A DNA stretch of 64,000 nucleotides from Gordonia hankookensis (GCF_014673215.1 NZ_JACWMS010000003.1:682001-746000), one strand, 5' to 3'. Positions 33,808 to 44,661 are shown, numbered from the stretch's first letter. Translations and numbers: made by a program. The notes: generated by a model not told the origin, from the letters alone.

Positions 33808-34028
33808 CGTGCTCACCCTCACCTGTACGTCGGAGTCCATGACAAAAGCGCCCCTGACCTGAGTCACAGCTGATCCCGTGAACGGGACCCGGCTCCACAT
33901 CAGATGAGCAGAGGCGCCAATGAGCACTCAGTCTAGCCAACGCGAATCGGACCGGTCACGTGGATTACCTCACCTCCGGCGCCGATCACCGGCGTCACCG
34001 AGCCGTCACGTGTTCTACCGTGGAAGAC

Positions 34029-34238
34029 ATGAAGAGCCAATCGTCCCCGCGACTGCTGCAGCTGGCCGTGGTCGTGTTCGCGATCGGACTCGCGGCGATC
34101 GTCGCACTGTTCGTGACCCCGCTGGTCACCGACGGTGGCACGGCACCCACGTTCGTCTACCTGCTGACCATGTGCGCGCCGGTGGGTTTCGTGATCGGGC
34201 TGGTCTTCGCACTCCGATCGGGGCGGCGCGCACGGTGA
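34029..34238 (+). CDS. Small two-helix membrane protein
   Basis: A 69-residue protein with two membrane segments (about residues 9-30 and 43-63) and a basic tail GRRAR. Its stop overlaps the GTG start of the flavin reductase gene (GTGA), showing translational coupling. The ATG at 34029 follows GGAAGA. An earlier in-frame ATG at 33960 has no ribosome-binding site. No family name can be given with confidence; a membrane protein occurs at the same place in related genomes. Confidence 0.65.
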   Translation: MKSQSSPRLLQLAVVVFAIGLAAIVALFVTPLVTDGGTAPTFVYLLTMCAPVGFVIGLVFALRSGRRAR

Positions 34239-34795
34239 CCCTCGACTCCGCGTTCCCGACCACGACCGCCGAACTGTCGCCCGCGGCCGACGTCGATGTG
34301 CTCAAACGCGCCTACAGTTGCTTCCCGTCCGGCGTCGTCGCGGTCGCGTGCCGCGTCGCCGGCGCCGACGGCGCCGACGGCGCGCCGGAACTCGTCGGGA
34401 TGGCGGCGAGCGCGTTCACCACGGTCTCGCTCGATCCGCCACTCGTCTCGCTGTGCGTCCAGAACACGTCGACCACGTGGCCACGACTCCGTGCGGCCCC
34501 GGCCATCGGCGTCAGCGTATTCGCGCGCGATCAGTCCGACCTGTGTCGACAGCTCGCCGGCCCGAGCGATGCCCGCTTCTCCGGGATCACCCCTTCCGGC
34601 ACCGACGACGGCGCTGTGTTCATCCCGGACGCGGCCGCGTGTCTGTCCTGTTCGCTCCACAACGAGATCCCGGCCGGCGACCACACCTTGGTCCTCCTCC
34701 GCATCGAGGCACTGCGGTACGACGCCGGGGTGGAACCACTCGTGTTCCACGCCAGCACATTTCGCTCATTGGAAGTGCGGAGTACCGGCCCATGA
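34235..34795 (+). CDS. Flavin reductase-like FMN-binding protein
   Basis: A 186-residue protein of the flavin reductase/HpaC-like split-barrel fold. Typical features are the start of the barrel AYSCFPSGVVAVAC, the segment GMAASAFTTVSLDPPLVSLCV that binds FMN, and FARDQSDLCRQLAG. Such enzymes reduce FMN or FAD with NAD(P)H for a monooxygenase partner; no partner is adjacent. It overlaps the small membrane protein upstream and the moaA start downstream (ATGA), so it is embedded in the molybdopterin operon. Confidence 0.8.
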   Translation: MTLDSAFPTTTAELSPAADVDVLKRAYSCFPSGVVAVACRVAGADGADGAPELVGMAASAFTTVSLDPPLVSLCVQNTSTTWPRLRAAPAIGVSVFARDQSDLCRQLAGPSDARFSGITPSGTDDGAVFIPDAAACLSCSLHNEIPAGDHTLVLLRIEALRYDAGVEPLVFHASTFRSLEVRSTGP

Positions 34796-35880
34796 CCGTC
34801 GTCGGGCTCGGCCTCCCCACCACCGCGCCGAAAGATGTGCCGCCTGCGGACACCCCCACAACGGGTCCGCTACGGGATCGGTTCGGCCGGATCGCCACTG
34901 ATCTGCGCGTGTCGGTGACCGATCGCTGCAATCTGCGCTGCACCTACTGCATGCCCGCCGAGGGTCTCGACTGGCTCCCCACCGACGACGTGCTCACGAC
35001 CGCGGAGCTGATCCGGGTGATGACCGTGGCGGTGCGCGACCTCGGCATCCGCACCATCCGTTTCACCGGCGGGGAGCCGCTGCTCCGGCGCGACCTCGAG
35101 GACCTGATCGCCGCCGTATCGGACCTGCCCGACCCACCCGAGATCGCGATGACCACCAACGGCCTCGGCCTCCGGCACCGGATCGAGCCGCTGGTGGCGG
35201 CCGGACTCGACCGGATCAACGTCTCACTCGACACCGTCGACCGAGAGCGATTCGCCGCGATCACCCGGCGCGACCGCCTCGACGACGTCGTCGACGGGCT
35301 CGCCGCCGCCCGGGCCGCCGGAGTTCGCTCGATCAAGGTGAACGCGGTCCTCGCCGGCCACGACGATCTCGACCGCCTCCCCGACCTCCTCGGGTTCTGC
35401 CTCGACCACGGCTACCAGCTGCGCATCATCGAGCAGATGCCGCTGGACGCCGAGCACCGCTGGGACCGGTCGTCGATGGTCACCGCCGACGAGATCCTCG
35501 CCGCGCTGCGCGCCGGCTACACCCTGCTGCCCGATCCCCGGCCACGCGGCAGCGCTCCCGCCGCGACCTGGCTGGTCGACGGTCACTACGTGGACGGTGC
35601 GCCCGCGCGCGTCGGGGTGATCGCATCGGTCACCCGTCCGTTCTGCGGAGACTGTGATCGCACCCGGCTCACCGCAGACGGAGCTTTGCGCAACTGCCTG
35701 TTCGCGGAGTCGGAGACCGATCTCCGCGCCGTTCTGCGCAGCGGTCTACAGGGCGATCGCCTCGACGCGGCGATCGCCGACCGCTGGCGCGGCAACACCT
35801 GGGTCAAGGCGGCCGGGCACGGCGTGAACGGCCCCGAGTTCCACCAGCCCACGCGGCCGATGTCGGCCATCGGGGGCTGA
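34792..35880 (+). CDS. moaA: MoaA, GTP 3',8-cyclase
   Basis: A 362-residue radical SAM enzyme that with MoaC converts GTP into cyclic pyranopterin monophosphate, the first step of molybdenum cofactor synthesis. The N-terminal SAM iron-sulfur cluster motif is CNLRCTYC (C46, C50, C53). The C-terminal cluster ligands are C285, C288 and C302 in FCGDCDRTRL and LRNCLF. The protein ends with Gly-Gly (361-362), needed for activity in MoaA. It is translationally coupled to the flavin reductase gene and followed 6 bp later by moaD. Confidence 0.93.
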   Translation: MTVVGLGLPTTAPKDVPPADTPTTGPLRDRFGRIATDLRVSVTDRCNLRCTYCMPAEGLDWLPTDDVLTTAELIRVMTVAVRDLGIRTIRFTGGEPLLRRDLEDLIAAVSDLPDPPEIAMTTNGLGLRHRIEPLVAAGLDRINVSLDTVDRERFAAITRRDRLDDVVDGLAAARAAGVRSIKVNAVLAGHDDLDRLPDLLGFCLDHGYQLRIIEQMPLDAEHRWDRSSMVTADEILAALRAGYTLLPDPRPRGSAPAATWLVDGHYVDGAPARVGVIASVTRPFCGDCDRTRLTADGALRNCLFAESETDLRAVLRSGLQGDRLDAAIADRWRGNTWVKAAGHGVNGPEFHQPTRPMSAIGG

Positions 35881-35886
35881 TCGGCG

Positions 35887-36135
35887 ATGGAGTTGACCGT
35901 CCGGTACTTCGCTGCCGCGCGTGCTGCGGCCGGCAGTGACACGGTCGTCATCGACGTCGACGCGGATACGACGCTCGCCGACCTCGAGTCGATCCTGTCC
36001 GCCGACAATCCGGATCTGCGGCGGGTGTTGGCGCGGTGTTCATACCTTCGCGACTCCGTCGCGCTCTGCGATCGCAGTGTGACCCTTGGGACGTGTGCGA
36101 TCGTCGATGTTCTGCCGCCATTTGCCGGTGGCTGA
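35887..36135 (+). CDS. moaD: MoaD, molybdopterin synthase sulfur carrier
   Basis: An 82-residue ubiquitin-fold protein ending VLPPFAGG; the C-terminal Gly-Gly is thiocarboxylated and donates sulfur to MoaE for molybdopterin formation. The start VRYFAAARAAAG matches the family. It directly follows moaA. MoaE is encoded on the opposite strand 1.7 kb away, beyond the rpf gene. Confidence 0.9.
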   Translation: MELTVRYFAAARAAAGSDTVVIDVDADTTLADLESILSADNPDLRRVLARCSYLRDSVALCDRSVTLGTCAIVDVLPPFAGG

Positions 36136-36409
36136 CGCCACAGTCGCCTGTGAGCTTCCTCACATAACGGGTCGATAACGAGAAGGACACAAGTCGACTA
36201 TCGCCCCGTGAGCAGGGACGACCCTCGAATTGGGTCGGGAGACCCAATCAGGCGCCGAAAACAGGCTTGCCAACAACGTGATTCGAGCTCGCAGACGTCG
36301 TACTGTGACTGAACGACGCCCCCCGGGGGGTCACGAGCAAGTAACCAAATGCATAACGTCCCGTCGGCCGCGCCGAACCTCGCTCCGTCACGGGACGCAC
36401 CAGAACGAC
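36136..36409 (+). promoter_or_regulatory. Upstream leader/promoter region of rpf
   Basis: A gene-free stretch that leads into the riboswitch. It holds a perfect GC palindrome CCCCCCGGGGGG (36319-36330) and a more AT-containing area around 36340-36355 (AAGTAACCAAATGCATAACG) that could hold the promoter. Short open frames here have no ribosome-binding sites and no recognisable products. Confidence 0.4.
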
Positions 36410-37217
<808 letters not shown>

Positions 37218-37260
37218 TAGGAGCAGCTGACTCGGCCCGACAACCACGGGCCCACAGTCG

Positions 37261-37304
37261 AAGGGCCCCGCACGACGGTTTCAGACCCGTGCGGGGCCCT
37301 TTTC
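37261..37304 (+). terminator. Intrinsic terminator of rpf
   Basis: Arms AAGGGCCCCGCACG (37261-37274) and its exact reverse complement (37288-37301) form a 14-bp stem with a 13-nt loop, followed by TTTT. It lies 43 bp after the rpf stop and 21 bp before the 3' end of the convergent DUF6328-like gene, so it may serve both directions. Confidence 0.85.
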
Positions 37305-37324
37305 CACTCTCATGGGCCGGCCGG

Positions 37325-37828
37325 TCAGTCGGGTCGCGACAGTCGTCGCCGTTCACGCAGCGGCATCGCCACCCACATGAACAGAAAGACCACCAGGGCC
37401 AGACACCCGGCCGTGATCGCGGCCCAGCCGCCGAACACGATGTCGAAGATGACCGTGAGAACGCCGATGAGTGCGATTCCGAGCAATCCGATGCCGATCA
37501 GCGTCAACAGATGTGCGCGGTCCACCAGCTGATCGATCGCGTGACGCCGGAACAACAGTCGGTGCAATGCCACCGGCGAGATCAAGGTGACCGTCGACAG
37601 CACCGCGAAAACCAGGCTGACGACGAAGATGTACTGCTCACGAGAGCTCAGCTCCTCGAAACCCTCTTGAAACGGGACGGTCAGCATCAGACCGGTGAGG
37701 ATCTGACCGCCGGTCTGCACCACTCGCAGCTCCTGCAACAGGCTCGCCCAGTTGCGGTCGAGTCGCTCGGTCGGCGTCTCATGGCGACGCGGTTGCGACG
37801 CGTCGTCCTCATCCCGTTGCGAGGTCAT
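37325..37828 (-). CDS. DUF6328-like four-helix membrane protein
   Basis: A 167-residue protein with a charged N-terminus (to about residue 30), the conserved segment [24 protein letters not shown] and four membrane helices. This agrees with DUF6328, a family of unknown function. The ATG at 37828 overlaps the moaE stop by 4 bp; the frame is open to 37843. It is the last gene of the moaC-mog-moaE operon. Confidence 0.72.
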   Translation of the reverse strand: MTSQRDEDDASQPRRHETPTERLDRNWASLLQELRVVQTGGQILTGLMLTVPFQEGFEELSSREQYIFVVSLVFAVLSTVTLISPVALHRLLFRRHAIDQLVDRAHLLTLIGIGLLGIALIGVLTVIFDIVFGGWAAITAGCLALVVFLFMWVAMPLRERRRLSRPD

Positions 37829-38277
37829 GCCGAGCCGACCCACTCGTCAGTACCGTCACCGAAGAACTGATGCTTCCACACCGGCAGTCGCGCCTTCACC
37901 TCGTCGACCAGGCGCGCACAGAGCTCGAACGCCGCTCGACGATGATCGGCCGCGACCGCCACCACGAAGGCGACATCGCCGATCGCGAGTTCTCCGACCC
38001 GATGCGACACGGCCACCGCACGGACCCCGTCCGCTGCCCCGGCGACATCGCCGACGACGTCGGACAGCACCGCAGGCGCCGTCGGATGGGCGGAATAGAC
38101 CAGGCGGGTGACCTCGTGCCCGCCATCGTGGTTGCGCACCGCACCCACGAACCCCACGACCGCGCCGGCGCCACCGCCCGCGGCCTCCACGACGAGCGCT
38201 TCGTGTGATGCCAGGTCGATCTCGTTGTCGGACAAAGAGGCCCGCACCACCTGTACGCCGACGGCCCGTTCCGTCAT
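37825..38277 (-). CDS. moaE: MoaE, molybdopterin synthase catalytic subunit
   Basis: A 150-residue protein that with MoaD inserts two sulfurs into precursor Z to make molybdopterin. Family marks are [24 protein letters not shown] (written here in part) and the C-terminal catalytic segment [19 protein letters not shown] with the conserved Lys. [10 protein letters not shown] in the middle is also typical. It overlaps mog by one base and DUF6328 by four, so translation is coupled. Confidence 0.92.
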   Translation of the reverse strand: MTERAVGVQVVRASLSDNEIDLASHEALVVEAAGGGAGAVVGFVGAVRNHDGGHEVTRLVYSAHPTAPAVLSDVVGDVAGAADGVRAVAVSHRVGELAIGDVAFVVAVAADHRRAAFELCARLVDEVKARLPVWKHQFFGDGTDEWVGSA

Positions 38278-38777
38278 CAGTGGTCGCCGCCGCGAATCTG
38301 ATCGAGCGCGTGGTCGAGGACCCCCGCGAGGACGGACAGCCCGTCCCTCACCCCACCGGTCGAGCCCGGCAGGTTGATCACCAGTGTCGTGGCGGCCACC
38401 CCCGCGGTGCCGCGCGACAGTACCGCGGTCGGCACCGTCGGCAGGCCGGCTGAGCGGATCGCGTCCGCGAGACCGGGGATCTCGACGTCGAGCAGCGGGC
38501 GGGTCTGTTCGGGAGTGCGATCGGTCGGTGAGAGGCCCGTCCCGCCGGTGGTGATGACCAGATCGGCGCCGGTATCGACGCCGGCGCGGATCGCGTCCCC
38601 GACCGGCAGGCCGTCGGCCACCACGCAGTGGTCGTCGACGACGAACCCCCGGGCGGTGAGCCAGTCGGTGATGATGGGCCCGGTGCGGTCGGTGTAGTCG
38701 CCCCGGCTGGCGCGAGTCGAGGCGACCACGACTCTGGCCACCCGGAGCCGTCCGCCGTCGCCCGGTGACTCACTCAC
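38277..38777 (-). CDS. mog: MogA/MoaB-type molybdopterin adenylyltransferase
   Basis: A 166-residue MoCF-fold protein that adenylates molybdopterin before molybdenum insertion. The nucleotide-binding motif [15 protein letters not shown] is at about residues 75-89, and [13 protein letters not shown] near the C-terminus is the other conserved loop. It overlaps moaC by 8 bp and moaE by 1 bp. MogA and MoaB differ little; actinobacterial genomes name this position mog. Confidence 0.9.
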   Translation of the reverse strand: MSESPGDGGRLRVARVVVASTRASRGDYTDRTGPIITDWLTARGFVVDDHCVVADGLPVGDAIRAGVDTGADLVITTGGTGLSPTDRTPEQTRPLLDVEIPGLADAIRSAGLPTVPTAVLSRGTAGVAATTLVINLPGSTGGVRDGLSVLAGVLDHALDQIRGGDH

Positions 38778-39264
38778 GTCGCCACGACCCCGATTTGCCT
38801 CCGGTCTTCTCGAGCAGGCGCACCCCGTCCATGCTGGCGCGACGGTCGACCGCCTTCACCATGTCGTGCAAGGTGAGGCCGGCGACGGCGACCGCGGTCA
38901 GGGCTTCCATCTCGACACCGGTCTGCCCGCTGGTCCCGACGGTTGCCGTGACGTCGATGTGATCGTCGGCGATCGCGAATTCGACCTCGACCGACGACAG
39001 GGCCAGCTGATGACACAGCGGGATCAGTTCGTCGGTACGTTTGGCTGCCATGATCCCGGCGATCCGGGCGGTCGCGAGGACGTCACCCTTCGGGAGCTTG
39101 CCATCGCTGAGCAAGCCGATCACCTCGGTCGTGGTACGAAACGTGCCACCGGCCACCGCACGGCGGTCGGTGCGCGATTTGCCGCCGACGTCGACCATCC
39201 GGGCCGCGCCGGTCGAGTCGATGTGACTCAGGCCCGCCCCGCTCGCTTCGCTCCCGGCGGCCAC
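38770..39264 (-). CDS. moaC: MoaC, cyclic pyranopterin monophosphate synthase
   Basis: A 164-residue protein that completes the MoaA reaction to form cPMP. Conserved segments are RMVDVGGKSRTDRRAVA, PLCHQLALSSVEVEF (substrate pocket His), and GVEMEALTAVAVAGLTLHDMVKAVDR with the catalytic Lys and Asp. It is the second gene of a five-gene minus-strand operon, 5 bp after a small conserved protein. Confidence 0.93.
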   Translation of the reverse strand: MAAGSEASGAGLSHIDSTGAARMVDVGGKSRTDRRAVAGGTFRTTTEVIGLLSDGKLPKGDVLATARIAGIMAAKRTDELIPLCHQLALSSVEVEFAIADDHIDVTATVGTSGQTGVEMEALTAVAVAGLTLHDMVKAVDRRASMDGVRLLEKTGGKSGSWRRE

Positions 39265-39269
39265 CCTCG

Positions 39270-39455
39270 TCAGCGGTTGACGACGGTCTTCGGCTGGAGG
39301 TAGGGCAGGTCGTCGGGGGCCAGTGGGAACTCGACGTCACCGAAGGGTGACAGGGCCCCGGACAGGCCGGCCGCGAACTCGGACACAGCGTGCGCGCTGT
39401 CGCCCTCTCCGTCTTTCGGCCAGCCGTTGTCGACGTACTTCTTCTTCTCAGCCAC
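39270..39455 (-). CDS. Small conserved protein upstream of moaC (Rv0863-like)
   Basis: A 61-residue acidic protein without membrane segments, starting [19 protein letters not shown] and ending [13 protein letters not shown] small conserved protein sits at the same place upstream of moaC2 in M. tuberculosis. The spacing of 5 bp to moaC shows co-transcription. Function is unknown. Confidence 0.62.
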   Translation of the reverse strand: MAEKKKYVDNGWPKDGEGDSAHAVSEFAAGLSGALSPFGDVEFPLAPDDLPYLQPKTVVNR

Positions 39456-39533
39456 GGGGTCATTGTGCCATGTGGCCTCGACGGCCGTCCCGCCGAAACC
39501 GCGGTCGGGAGCCCGCTCAGTAGAATCGACCGA

Positions 39534-41870
39534 ATGAGTGCGGATGACCAGGGCGTCAGCCTGGCCGATGACCTGGCGTTGCGCAGCGACGACGAGATCA
39601 TCGATCTGCTCACCGCCCGCCCGGATCTCGCGTCCCCACCTCCTGCGGGCACAGGTGTGCTGGCCTCACGGGCATTGTCGGCGGCCTCATCGGCGTTGGC
39701 AGGCGAGGATCTCGACCTGCTCGCGGTGGCCGTGCTCGAGCAGGCGATCGCGCTGGGGCTCGAGACCACCGGCACGATTCCCGCACCGACCACCGTCGCA
39801 TCGATCGTCGCCGCACTCGCCGGCCAGGCCGACAACCACGAGATCCTCGATCGGATCGATCGGTTGCGCCTGCGCGCCCTGCTCTGGGGGCCCGACGACG
39901 CCCTGCTGACCGGAGCGCATGCCCCGGCCGCCCTGCCGTGGCGAGGCCACCATCTGACCGGACCACTCGCACGCCAGAAGCCCGAGGATCTGCGCGCCAC
40001 CGTCGACGCTCTCGATGAGCGCGAGCGCAACCTACTCGAAACCCTGTCCCGCGGGCCCGCACTGGGCCGTAGCCGCGACGCCGCACCGGACGCCGATCCG
40101 GACTCGCCGGTCGCCCGGCTCCTCACGGCCGGTCTCCTCGCGCGCATCGACGACCAGACGGTCGAGTTGCCCCCGATGATCGGTCAGCTGCTGCGCGGTG
40201 AGCCCCCACTGCGCACCGACGATCTCGCGGCCCCCGCCCTGCACGACGAGTCGGCCAAGCGCCGGTTCTCCCCCAGCGCCGTCGAGGCGGCCGCGGGCGG
40301 CGAGGCGCTGGAGCTCATCCGCCACGCCACCGCGGTCATCCGGGCACTCGGCGCGACGCCTGCGGCGGTACTGCGATCGGGCGCGCTGGGAGTTCGTGAA
40401 CTGCGGCGCCTGGCCAAGGTGACCGGCCTCGAACAGCAGCGGCTCGCATTCATCGTCGAACTGCTCGCCTACCTACGCCTGATCGATGCCGGGTTCCCCG
40501 AGCCCCCGCCGGCATCCGATTCCGGCGAGCACGCCTTCGCCCCCACCACGGCCGCCGACACCTGGCTGCACCAGGCACCCGACCGGCAGTGGTGGGCGTT
40601 GCTGGGCGCCTGGCTCGAGATGCCCCGGCGTGCGTGGCAGATCGGCGAACCCGATCGCGATGGCAACGCCCTCCCGGCGTTGTCGGGGGAGCTCCACGAC
40701 GCCTACGCGCCGATCGCGCGACACGAGATGCTCTCGACGTTGAGCAAGGCCGGACGCGCCATGCCGGTGACCACCGACGCACTCGCCGCGGCCGTGCACT
40801 GGCAGCATCCACGCCAGATCCGCAGGTACTCACGGCACGTTGTCGGAGAGACTCTGCGCGAGGCGCGCGAACTGGGGGTGGTCGCCCATGGATCGCTGAC
40901 CGCGGTGGGTCGGGCGGCCATCACCGGTAACCACGACGACGTCGAGTCGTCGGTGCTCACCGCGATGCGGGCGGCGTTGCCGGAGCCCGTCGACCACTTC
41001 CTCGCCCAGGCCGACCTCACGCTGACGGTCCCCGGACCCATGACCGCCGATCTGGCCGAACAGGTGGAACTCGTGGCCGACCTCGAGTCCGGTGGTGCGG
41101 CGTCGGTCTATCGCGTCTCCGAGGCCAGCGTGCGGCGCGCTCTCGACGCGGGCCGCAGCAGCAGTGAACTGTTGACCCTGTTCACCGGGCATTCGCGCAC
41201 CCCGGTACCCCAGTCGTTGACCTATCTGATCGAGGACGTCGCACGCAAGCACGGGCAGCTGCGGGTGGGCGTCGCATCGGCCTTCGTGCGCTGCGAGGAC
41301 CCCACCACCCTGGCCGCGGTGCTGCGCAGCGACGCCGCCGATCACCTGGCGTTACGTGCGCTGGCCCCGACTGTCGCCGTGTCACAGGCCGATGTCCGAG
41401 AGGTGATCGACCGTCTCCGCGCCGCCGGTTTCGCCCCGGCCGGCGAGGATTCCACCGGCACCGTCGTCGACCTGCGTGAACGCGGCAGCCGGGTCACCGT
41501 CGCCCGTCAACGCCGGCAGCCCCAGCCGCGCCGGCCCGTGCCGTCGCCGGATCAGTTGCGGACCGTCGTCGCCCGGATGCGTTCCCAGGACCGGGCCGCG
41601 ACGGCCCGTCCCGCAAACCGTGCGACGTCGGCGACACCGGTCCGGGCGAGCGGTGGCGGTGAATCGGCGACCGCTCTGATCCAGCTCGCGCTGCGGGTGA
41701 ACCGGCGGCTGCGAGTGGACTACGTCGACGCGCACGGATCGGCGAGCAGGCATGTGGTGACGCCACGAACCCTCGGGGCCGGACAGCTCGTCGCCGTCGA
41801 CTCGGGCACCGACGACGAGCAGCATTTTTCCCTGCACCGGATCACCAGCGTCGAGCTCATCGAGAACTGA
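39534..41870 (+). CDS. Helicase-associated protein, XPB partner (Rv0862c-like)
   Basis: A 778-residue protein conserved beside XPB helicase genes in actinobacteria and annotated there with a helicase C-terminal/XPB-Ssl2-like domain. No Walker A motif is present, so it is not itself an active helicase. Most of it is helical and Ala/Leu-rich with WHTH-like segments; a basic linker ([15 protein letters not shown]) near residue 660 separates a C-terminal WYL-like part ([20 protein letters not shown]). ATG at 39534; the ORF extends upstream without a suitable start. It precedes XPB by 49 bp on the same strand and probably works with it in DNA repair or processing. Confidence 0.75.
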   Translation: MSADDQGVSLADDLALRSDDEIIDLLTARPDLASPPPAGTGVLASRALSAASSALAGEDLDLLAVAVLEQAIALGLETTGTIPAPTTVASIVAALAGQADNHEILDRIDRLRLRALLWGPDDALLTGAHAPAALPWRGHHLTGPLARQKPEDLRATVDALDERERNLLETLSRGPALGRSRDAAPDADPDSPVARLLTAGLLARIDDQTVELPPMIGQLLRGEPPLRTDDLAAPALHDESAKRRFSPSAVEAAAGGEALELIRHATAVIRALGATPAAVLRSGALGVRELRRLAKVTGLEQQRLAFIVELLAYLRLIDAGFPEPPPASDSGEHAFAPTTAADTWLHQAPDRQWWALLGAWLEMPRRAWQIGEPDRDGNALPALSGELHDAYAPIARHEMLSTLSKAGRAMPVTTDALAAAVHWQHPRQIRRYSRHVVGETLREARELGVVAHGSLTAVGRAAITGNHDDVESSVLTAMRAALPEPVDHFLAQADLTLTVPGPMTADLAEQVELVADLESGGAASVYRVSEASVRRALDAGRSSSELLTLFTGHSRTPVPQSLTYLIEDVARKHGQLRVGVASAFVRCEDPTTLAAVLRSDAADHLALRALAPTVAVSQADVREVIDRLRAAGFAPAGEDSTGTVVDLRERGSRVTVARQRRQPQPRRPVPSPDQLRTVVARMRSQDRAATARPANRATSATPVRASGGGESATALIQLALRVNRRLRVDYVDAHGSASRHVVTPRTLGAGQLVAVDSGTDDEQHFSLHRITSVELIEN

Positions 41871-41919
41871 GGGCCGTCGGAACGACCGCATTCTGACAAG
41901 AGTTGCGCCGATCTGGACA

Positions 41920-43596
41920 ATGGACGGGGTGACCGATGGACCCCTGATCGTGCAATCCGACAAAACCCTGCTGCTCGAGGTCGACCACCCCGACGCGGCG
42001 GCGGCCCGTGCGGCGATCGCGCCGTTCGCCGAGCTCGAACGTGCCCCCGAACATGTGCACACCTATCGGGTGACTCCGCTCGCCCTGTGGAACGCGCGTG
42101 CCGCAGGCCACGATGCCGAGCAGGTGGTCGACGCACTCGTCAGCCACTCCCGCTACGCGGTCCCCCAGCCGCTGCTGATGGACGTGGTCGACACGATGGG
42201 TCGGTTCGGCCGCCTGCAGCTGGTCAAACACCCGGCCCACGGTCTGACCCTGGTCAGCCTCGATCGCGCCGTGCTCGAAGAGATCATGCGCAACAAGAAG
42301 ATCGCGCCGATGCTCGGCACCCGCCTCGACGACGACACGGTGGTCGTGCACCCGTCCGAGCGGGGCCGACTCAAGCAGGTCCTGCTGAAGGTGGGCTGGC
42401 CGGCCGAGGATCTCGCCGGATACGTCGACGGCGAGGCGCACCACATCGAACTCGATCAGGACGACTGGCATCTGCGCGACTACCAGGAACTGGCCGCCGA
42501 CTCGTTCTGGGCGGGCGGATCGGGTGTCGTGGTGCTGCCCTGCGGCGCGGGCAAGACGATGGTCGGCGCGGCCGCCATGGCCAAAGCCGGTGCCACCACG
42601 CTGATCCTGGTGACCAACACGGTCGCCGGGCGTCAGTGGAAACGAGAACTCGTGGCCCGCACCTCACTCACCGAGGAAGAGATCGGCGAATACTCCGGAG
42701 AACGCAAGGAAGTCCGGCCGGTCACCATTGCCACCTATCAGGTGATGACCCGGAAGTCGAAGGGAGAGTACAAGAATCTCGACCTCTTCGACTCTCGCGA
42801 CTGGGGCCTGATCATCTACGACGAGGTGCACCTGCTGCCCGCGCCGGTGTTCCGGATGACGGCCGACCTGCAGTCACGGCGCCGACTCGGCCTGACCGCG
42901 ACCCTCGTCCGTGAGGACGGGCGCGAGGGTGACGTCTTCAGTCTCATCGGCCCGAAACGCTATGACGCACCGTGGAAGGACATCGAAGCCCAGGGCTGGA
43001 TCGCGCCCGCCGACTGTGTCGAGGTGCGGGTGACCCTCACCGACGAGGAGCGCATGCAGTACGCGGTCGCCGAGGCCGAGGAGAAGTACAAACTCTGCTC
43101 CACCGCGCACACCAAGGTTAATGTGGTGAAGTCGATCCTGGCCCGGCACAAGGATTCTCCGACGCTGGTCATCGGCGCCTACATCGATCAGCTGGAGGAG
43201 CTGGGCCGCGAGCTCGACGCGCCGGTGGTCCAGGGTTCCACCAAGAACAAGGAACGTGAGGTCCTGTTCGACCAGTTCCGCAAGGGTGAGATCCGGACCT
43301 TGGTGGTCTCCAAGGTCGCCAACTTCTCGATCGATCTCCCGGAGGCGTCCGTCGCGGTCCAGGTCTCCGGCACGTTCGGTTCCCGCCAGGAGGAGGCGCA
43401 GCGGCTCGGCCGCCTCTTGCGGCCGAAACGTGATGGCGGACAGGCACACTTCTACTCGGTGGTCTCCCGCGACACCCTCGACGCCGACTATGCGGCGCAT
43501 CGGCAGCGGTTTCTCGCCGAGCAGGGTTACGCCTACCGGATCACCGACGCTGATGATCTGCTGGGTCCCGCCATCGGCGAGGAATCGACGGGCTGA
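41920..43596 (+). CDS. XPB-type DNA repair helicase
   Basis: A 558-residue superfamily-2 helicase related to archaeal and eukaryotic XPB/Ssl2. An N-terminal damage-recognition-like region precedes Walker A PCGAGKT (207-213), the DEVH box (301-304), the XPB-specific RED motif (331-333 in ATLVREDG) and motif VI QRLGRLLRPK near residue 500. The mycobacterial homologue (ercc3, Rv0861c) unwinds DNA 3' to 5'. It is paired with the preceding 778-residue protein. Confidence 0.92.
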   Translation: MDGVTDGPLIVQSDKTLLLEVDHPDAAAARAAIAPFAELERAPEHVHTYRVTPLALWNARAAGHDAEQVVDALVSHSRYAVPQPLLMDVVDTMGRFGRLQLVKHPAHGLTLVSLDRAVLEEIMRNKKIAPMLGTRLDDDTVVVHPSERGRLKQVLLKVGWPAEDLAGYVDGEAHHIELDQDDWHLRDYQELAADSFWAGGSGVVVLPCGAGKTMVGAAAMAKAGATTLILVTNTVAGRQWKRELVARTSLTEEEIGEYSGERKEVRPVTIATYQVMTRKSKGEYKNLDLFDSRDWGLIIYDEVHLLPAPVFRMTADLQSRRRLGLTATLVREDGREGDVFSLIGPKRYDAPWKDIEAQGWIAPADCVEVRVTLTDEERMQYAVAEAEEKYKLCSTAHTKVNVVKSILARHKDSPTLVIGAYIDQLEELGRELDAPVVQGSTKNKEREVLFDQFRKGEIRTLVVSKVANFSIDLPEASVAVQVSGTFGSRQEEAQRLGRLLRPKRDGGQAHFYSVVSRDTLDADYAAHRQRFLAEQGYAYRITDADDLLGPAIGEESTG

Positions 43597-43608
43597 CCGG
43601 CCGGTGAC

Positions 43609-44580
43609 TCAGGTCGGTTCGGCGAGGCAGTAGCCGAGCGGCTTGGGCAGCGCGAAGTAGACGGACAGTTGATCACTGGAGCATGACGGCTGTCCGTTGC
43701 TCCGCTGATCCACACGAACGATCTCGGTGCCTGCCGCCTTGGTGGCCCCGCATGCGAGTTCCTTGTAGTCCGACAGCGACGCACTCGGCATCCCGCCGAG
43801 CGGGATCTGGTAGCACTTGCCCTGCACCAGGTTCGGCGCCAGGCACAACTGCTCGCCGGTTTCCTCACCGTCGCGCATCCAGTAGAGGCGGGAATAGTCC
43901 TCGCTGGGGCACGTCGCGCCGGTGACCTTCTGCGCCACGTAGAAGGTGAACTTGCTCGTCGAGGAGCAGTCCATCTTGCGCGCATGCACGTCAGTTCCCT
44001 GGCCACTGCCGGTGACCGAGACACAGTCACCCACCGCGACGTCGTCGGTGCCGGACACCGAATCGCGGGAGATGAAGCCGACCACCCCGATGATCGCCAT
44101 CAGGAGCACGGCCACGATCCCGACGACCCACCACAACCGCTTGCTCGACCGCTTGGGCGGCGGTGCCGCATACGGATACGGGCCGGGATAGGGCTGGCCG
44201 CCGGGAAGCGCCCCTGGATACGGCTGCGCACCGGGATAGGGCTGCTGCCCGGGGTACGCCTGCGCACCCGGGTACGGCTGCCCACCCGGATAAGCCTGCG
44301 CACCCGGGTACGGCTGCCCACCCGGATAAGCCTGCGCACCCGGGTACGGCTGCGCACCCGGGTACGGCTGCGCACCGGGATACGGCTGAACACCCGGGTA
44401 CGGCTGCCCGCCGAAGTACGGCTGCTCCCCCGGATACGGCTGCGCACCTGGGTACTGTTCGCCGCCCGGTGGCTGTTGCGCTCCAGCCGAGCCATCGCCA
44501 CTGCCCTGGGGTTGCCGGGGATCCGCGTCCTGCGGCCCCTGTGGTGAATCCGGGTTCGGCGGTACGGGCGGGGTGGTCAT
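43609..44580 (-). CDS. LppU/SCO3897-like membrane protein with PYPGAQ repeats
   Basis: A 323-residue protein. Residues about 40-145 are a proline-tyrosine-glycine-rich cytoplasmic repeat (units such as QPYPGA). One membrane segment follows near residue 160 (LWWVVGIVAVLLMAIIGVVGF). The C-terminal 150 residues are extracytoplasmic and contain about eight Cys (including KMDCSSTSKF and SYFALPKPLGYC-like ends), resembling the LppU/SCO3897 family. Function is unknown. The ATG at 44580 is chosen; the frame upstream lies over the dapC promoter and coding start. It converges with XPB. Confidence 0.72.
   Translation of the reverse strand: MTTPPVPPNPDSPQGPQDADPRQPQGSGDGSAGAQQPPGGEQYPGAQPYPGEQPYFGGQPYPGVQPYPGAQPYPGAQPYPGAQAYPGGQPYPGAQAYPGGQPYPGAQAYPGQQPYPGAQPYPGALPGGQPYPGPYPYAAPPPKRSSKRLWWVVGIVAVLLMAIIGVVGFISRDSVSGTDDVAVGDCVSVTGSGQGTDVHARKMDCSSTSKFTFYVAQKVTGATCPSEDYSRLYWMRDGEETGEQLCLAPNLVQGKCYQIPLGGMPSASLSDYKELACGATKAAGTEIVRVDQRSNGQPSCSSDQLSVYFALPKPLGYCLAEPT
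44175..44460. repeat. Degenerate in-frame tandem repeat coding for YPG-Q units
   Basis: Within the LppU-like gene an 18-bp unit (about CCCGGGTACGGCTGCGCA on the plus strand) is repeated some fifteen times with substitutions, encoding a hexapeptide of the form YPGAQP or YPGGQP. Such repeats often change copy number between strains. Boundaries are approximate. Confidence 0.75.
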
Positions 44581-44661
44581 AGTCGCAGATCGTACCGCCG
44601 CCCGCGACGGCCGTGGCGATGCCGTCTGCACGCACGACCCTCGGTGTGTCAGCCTTGATCC

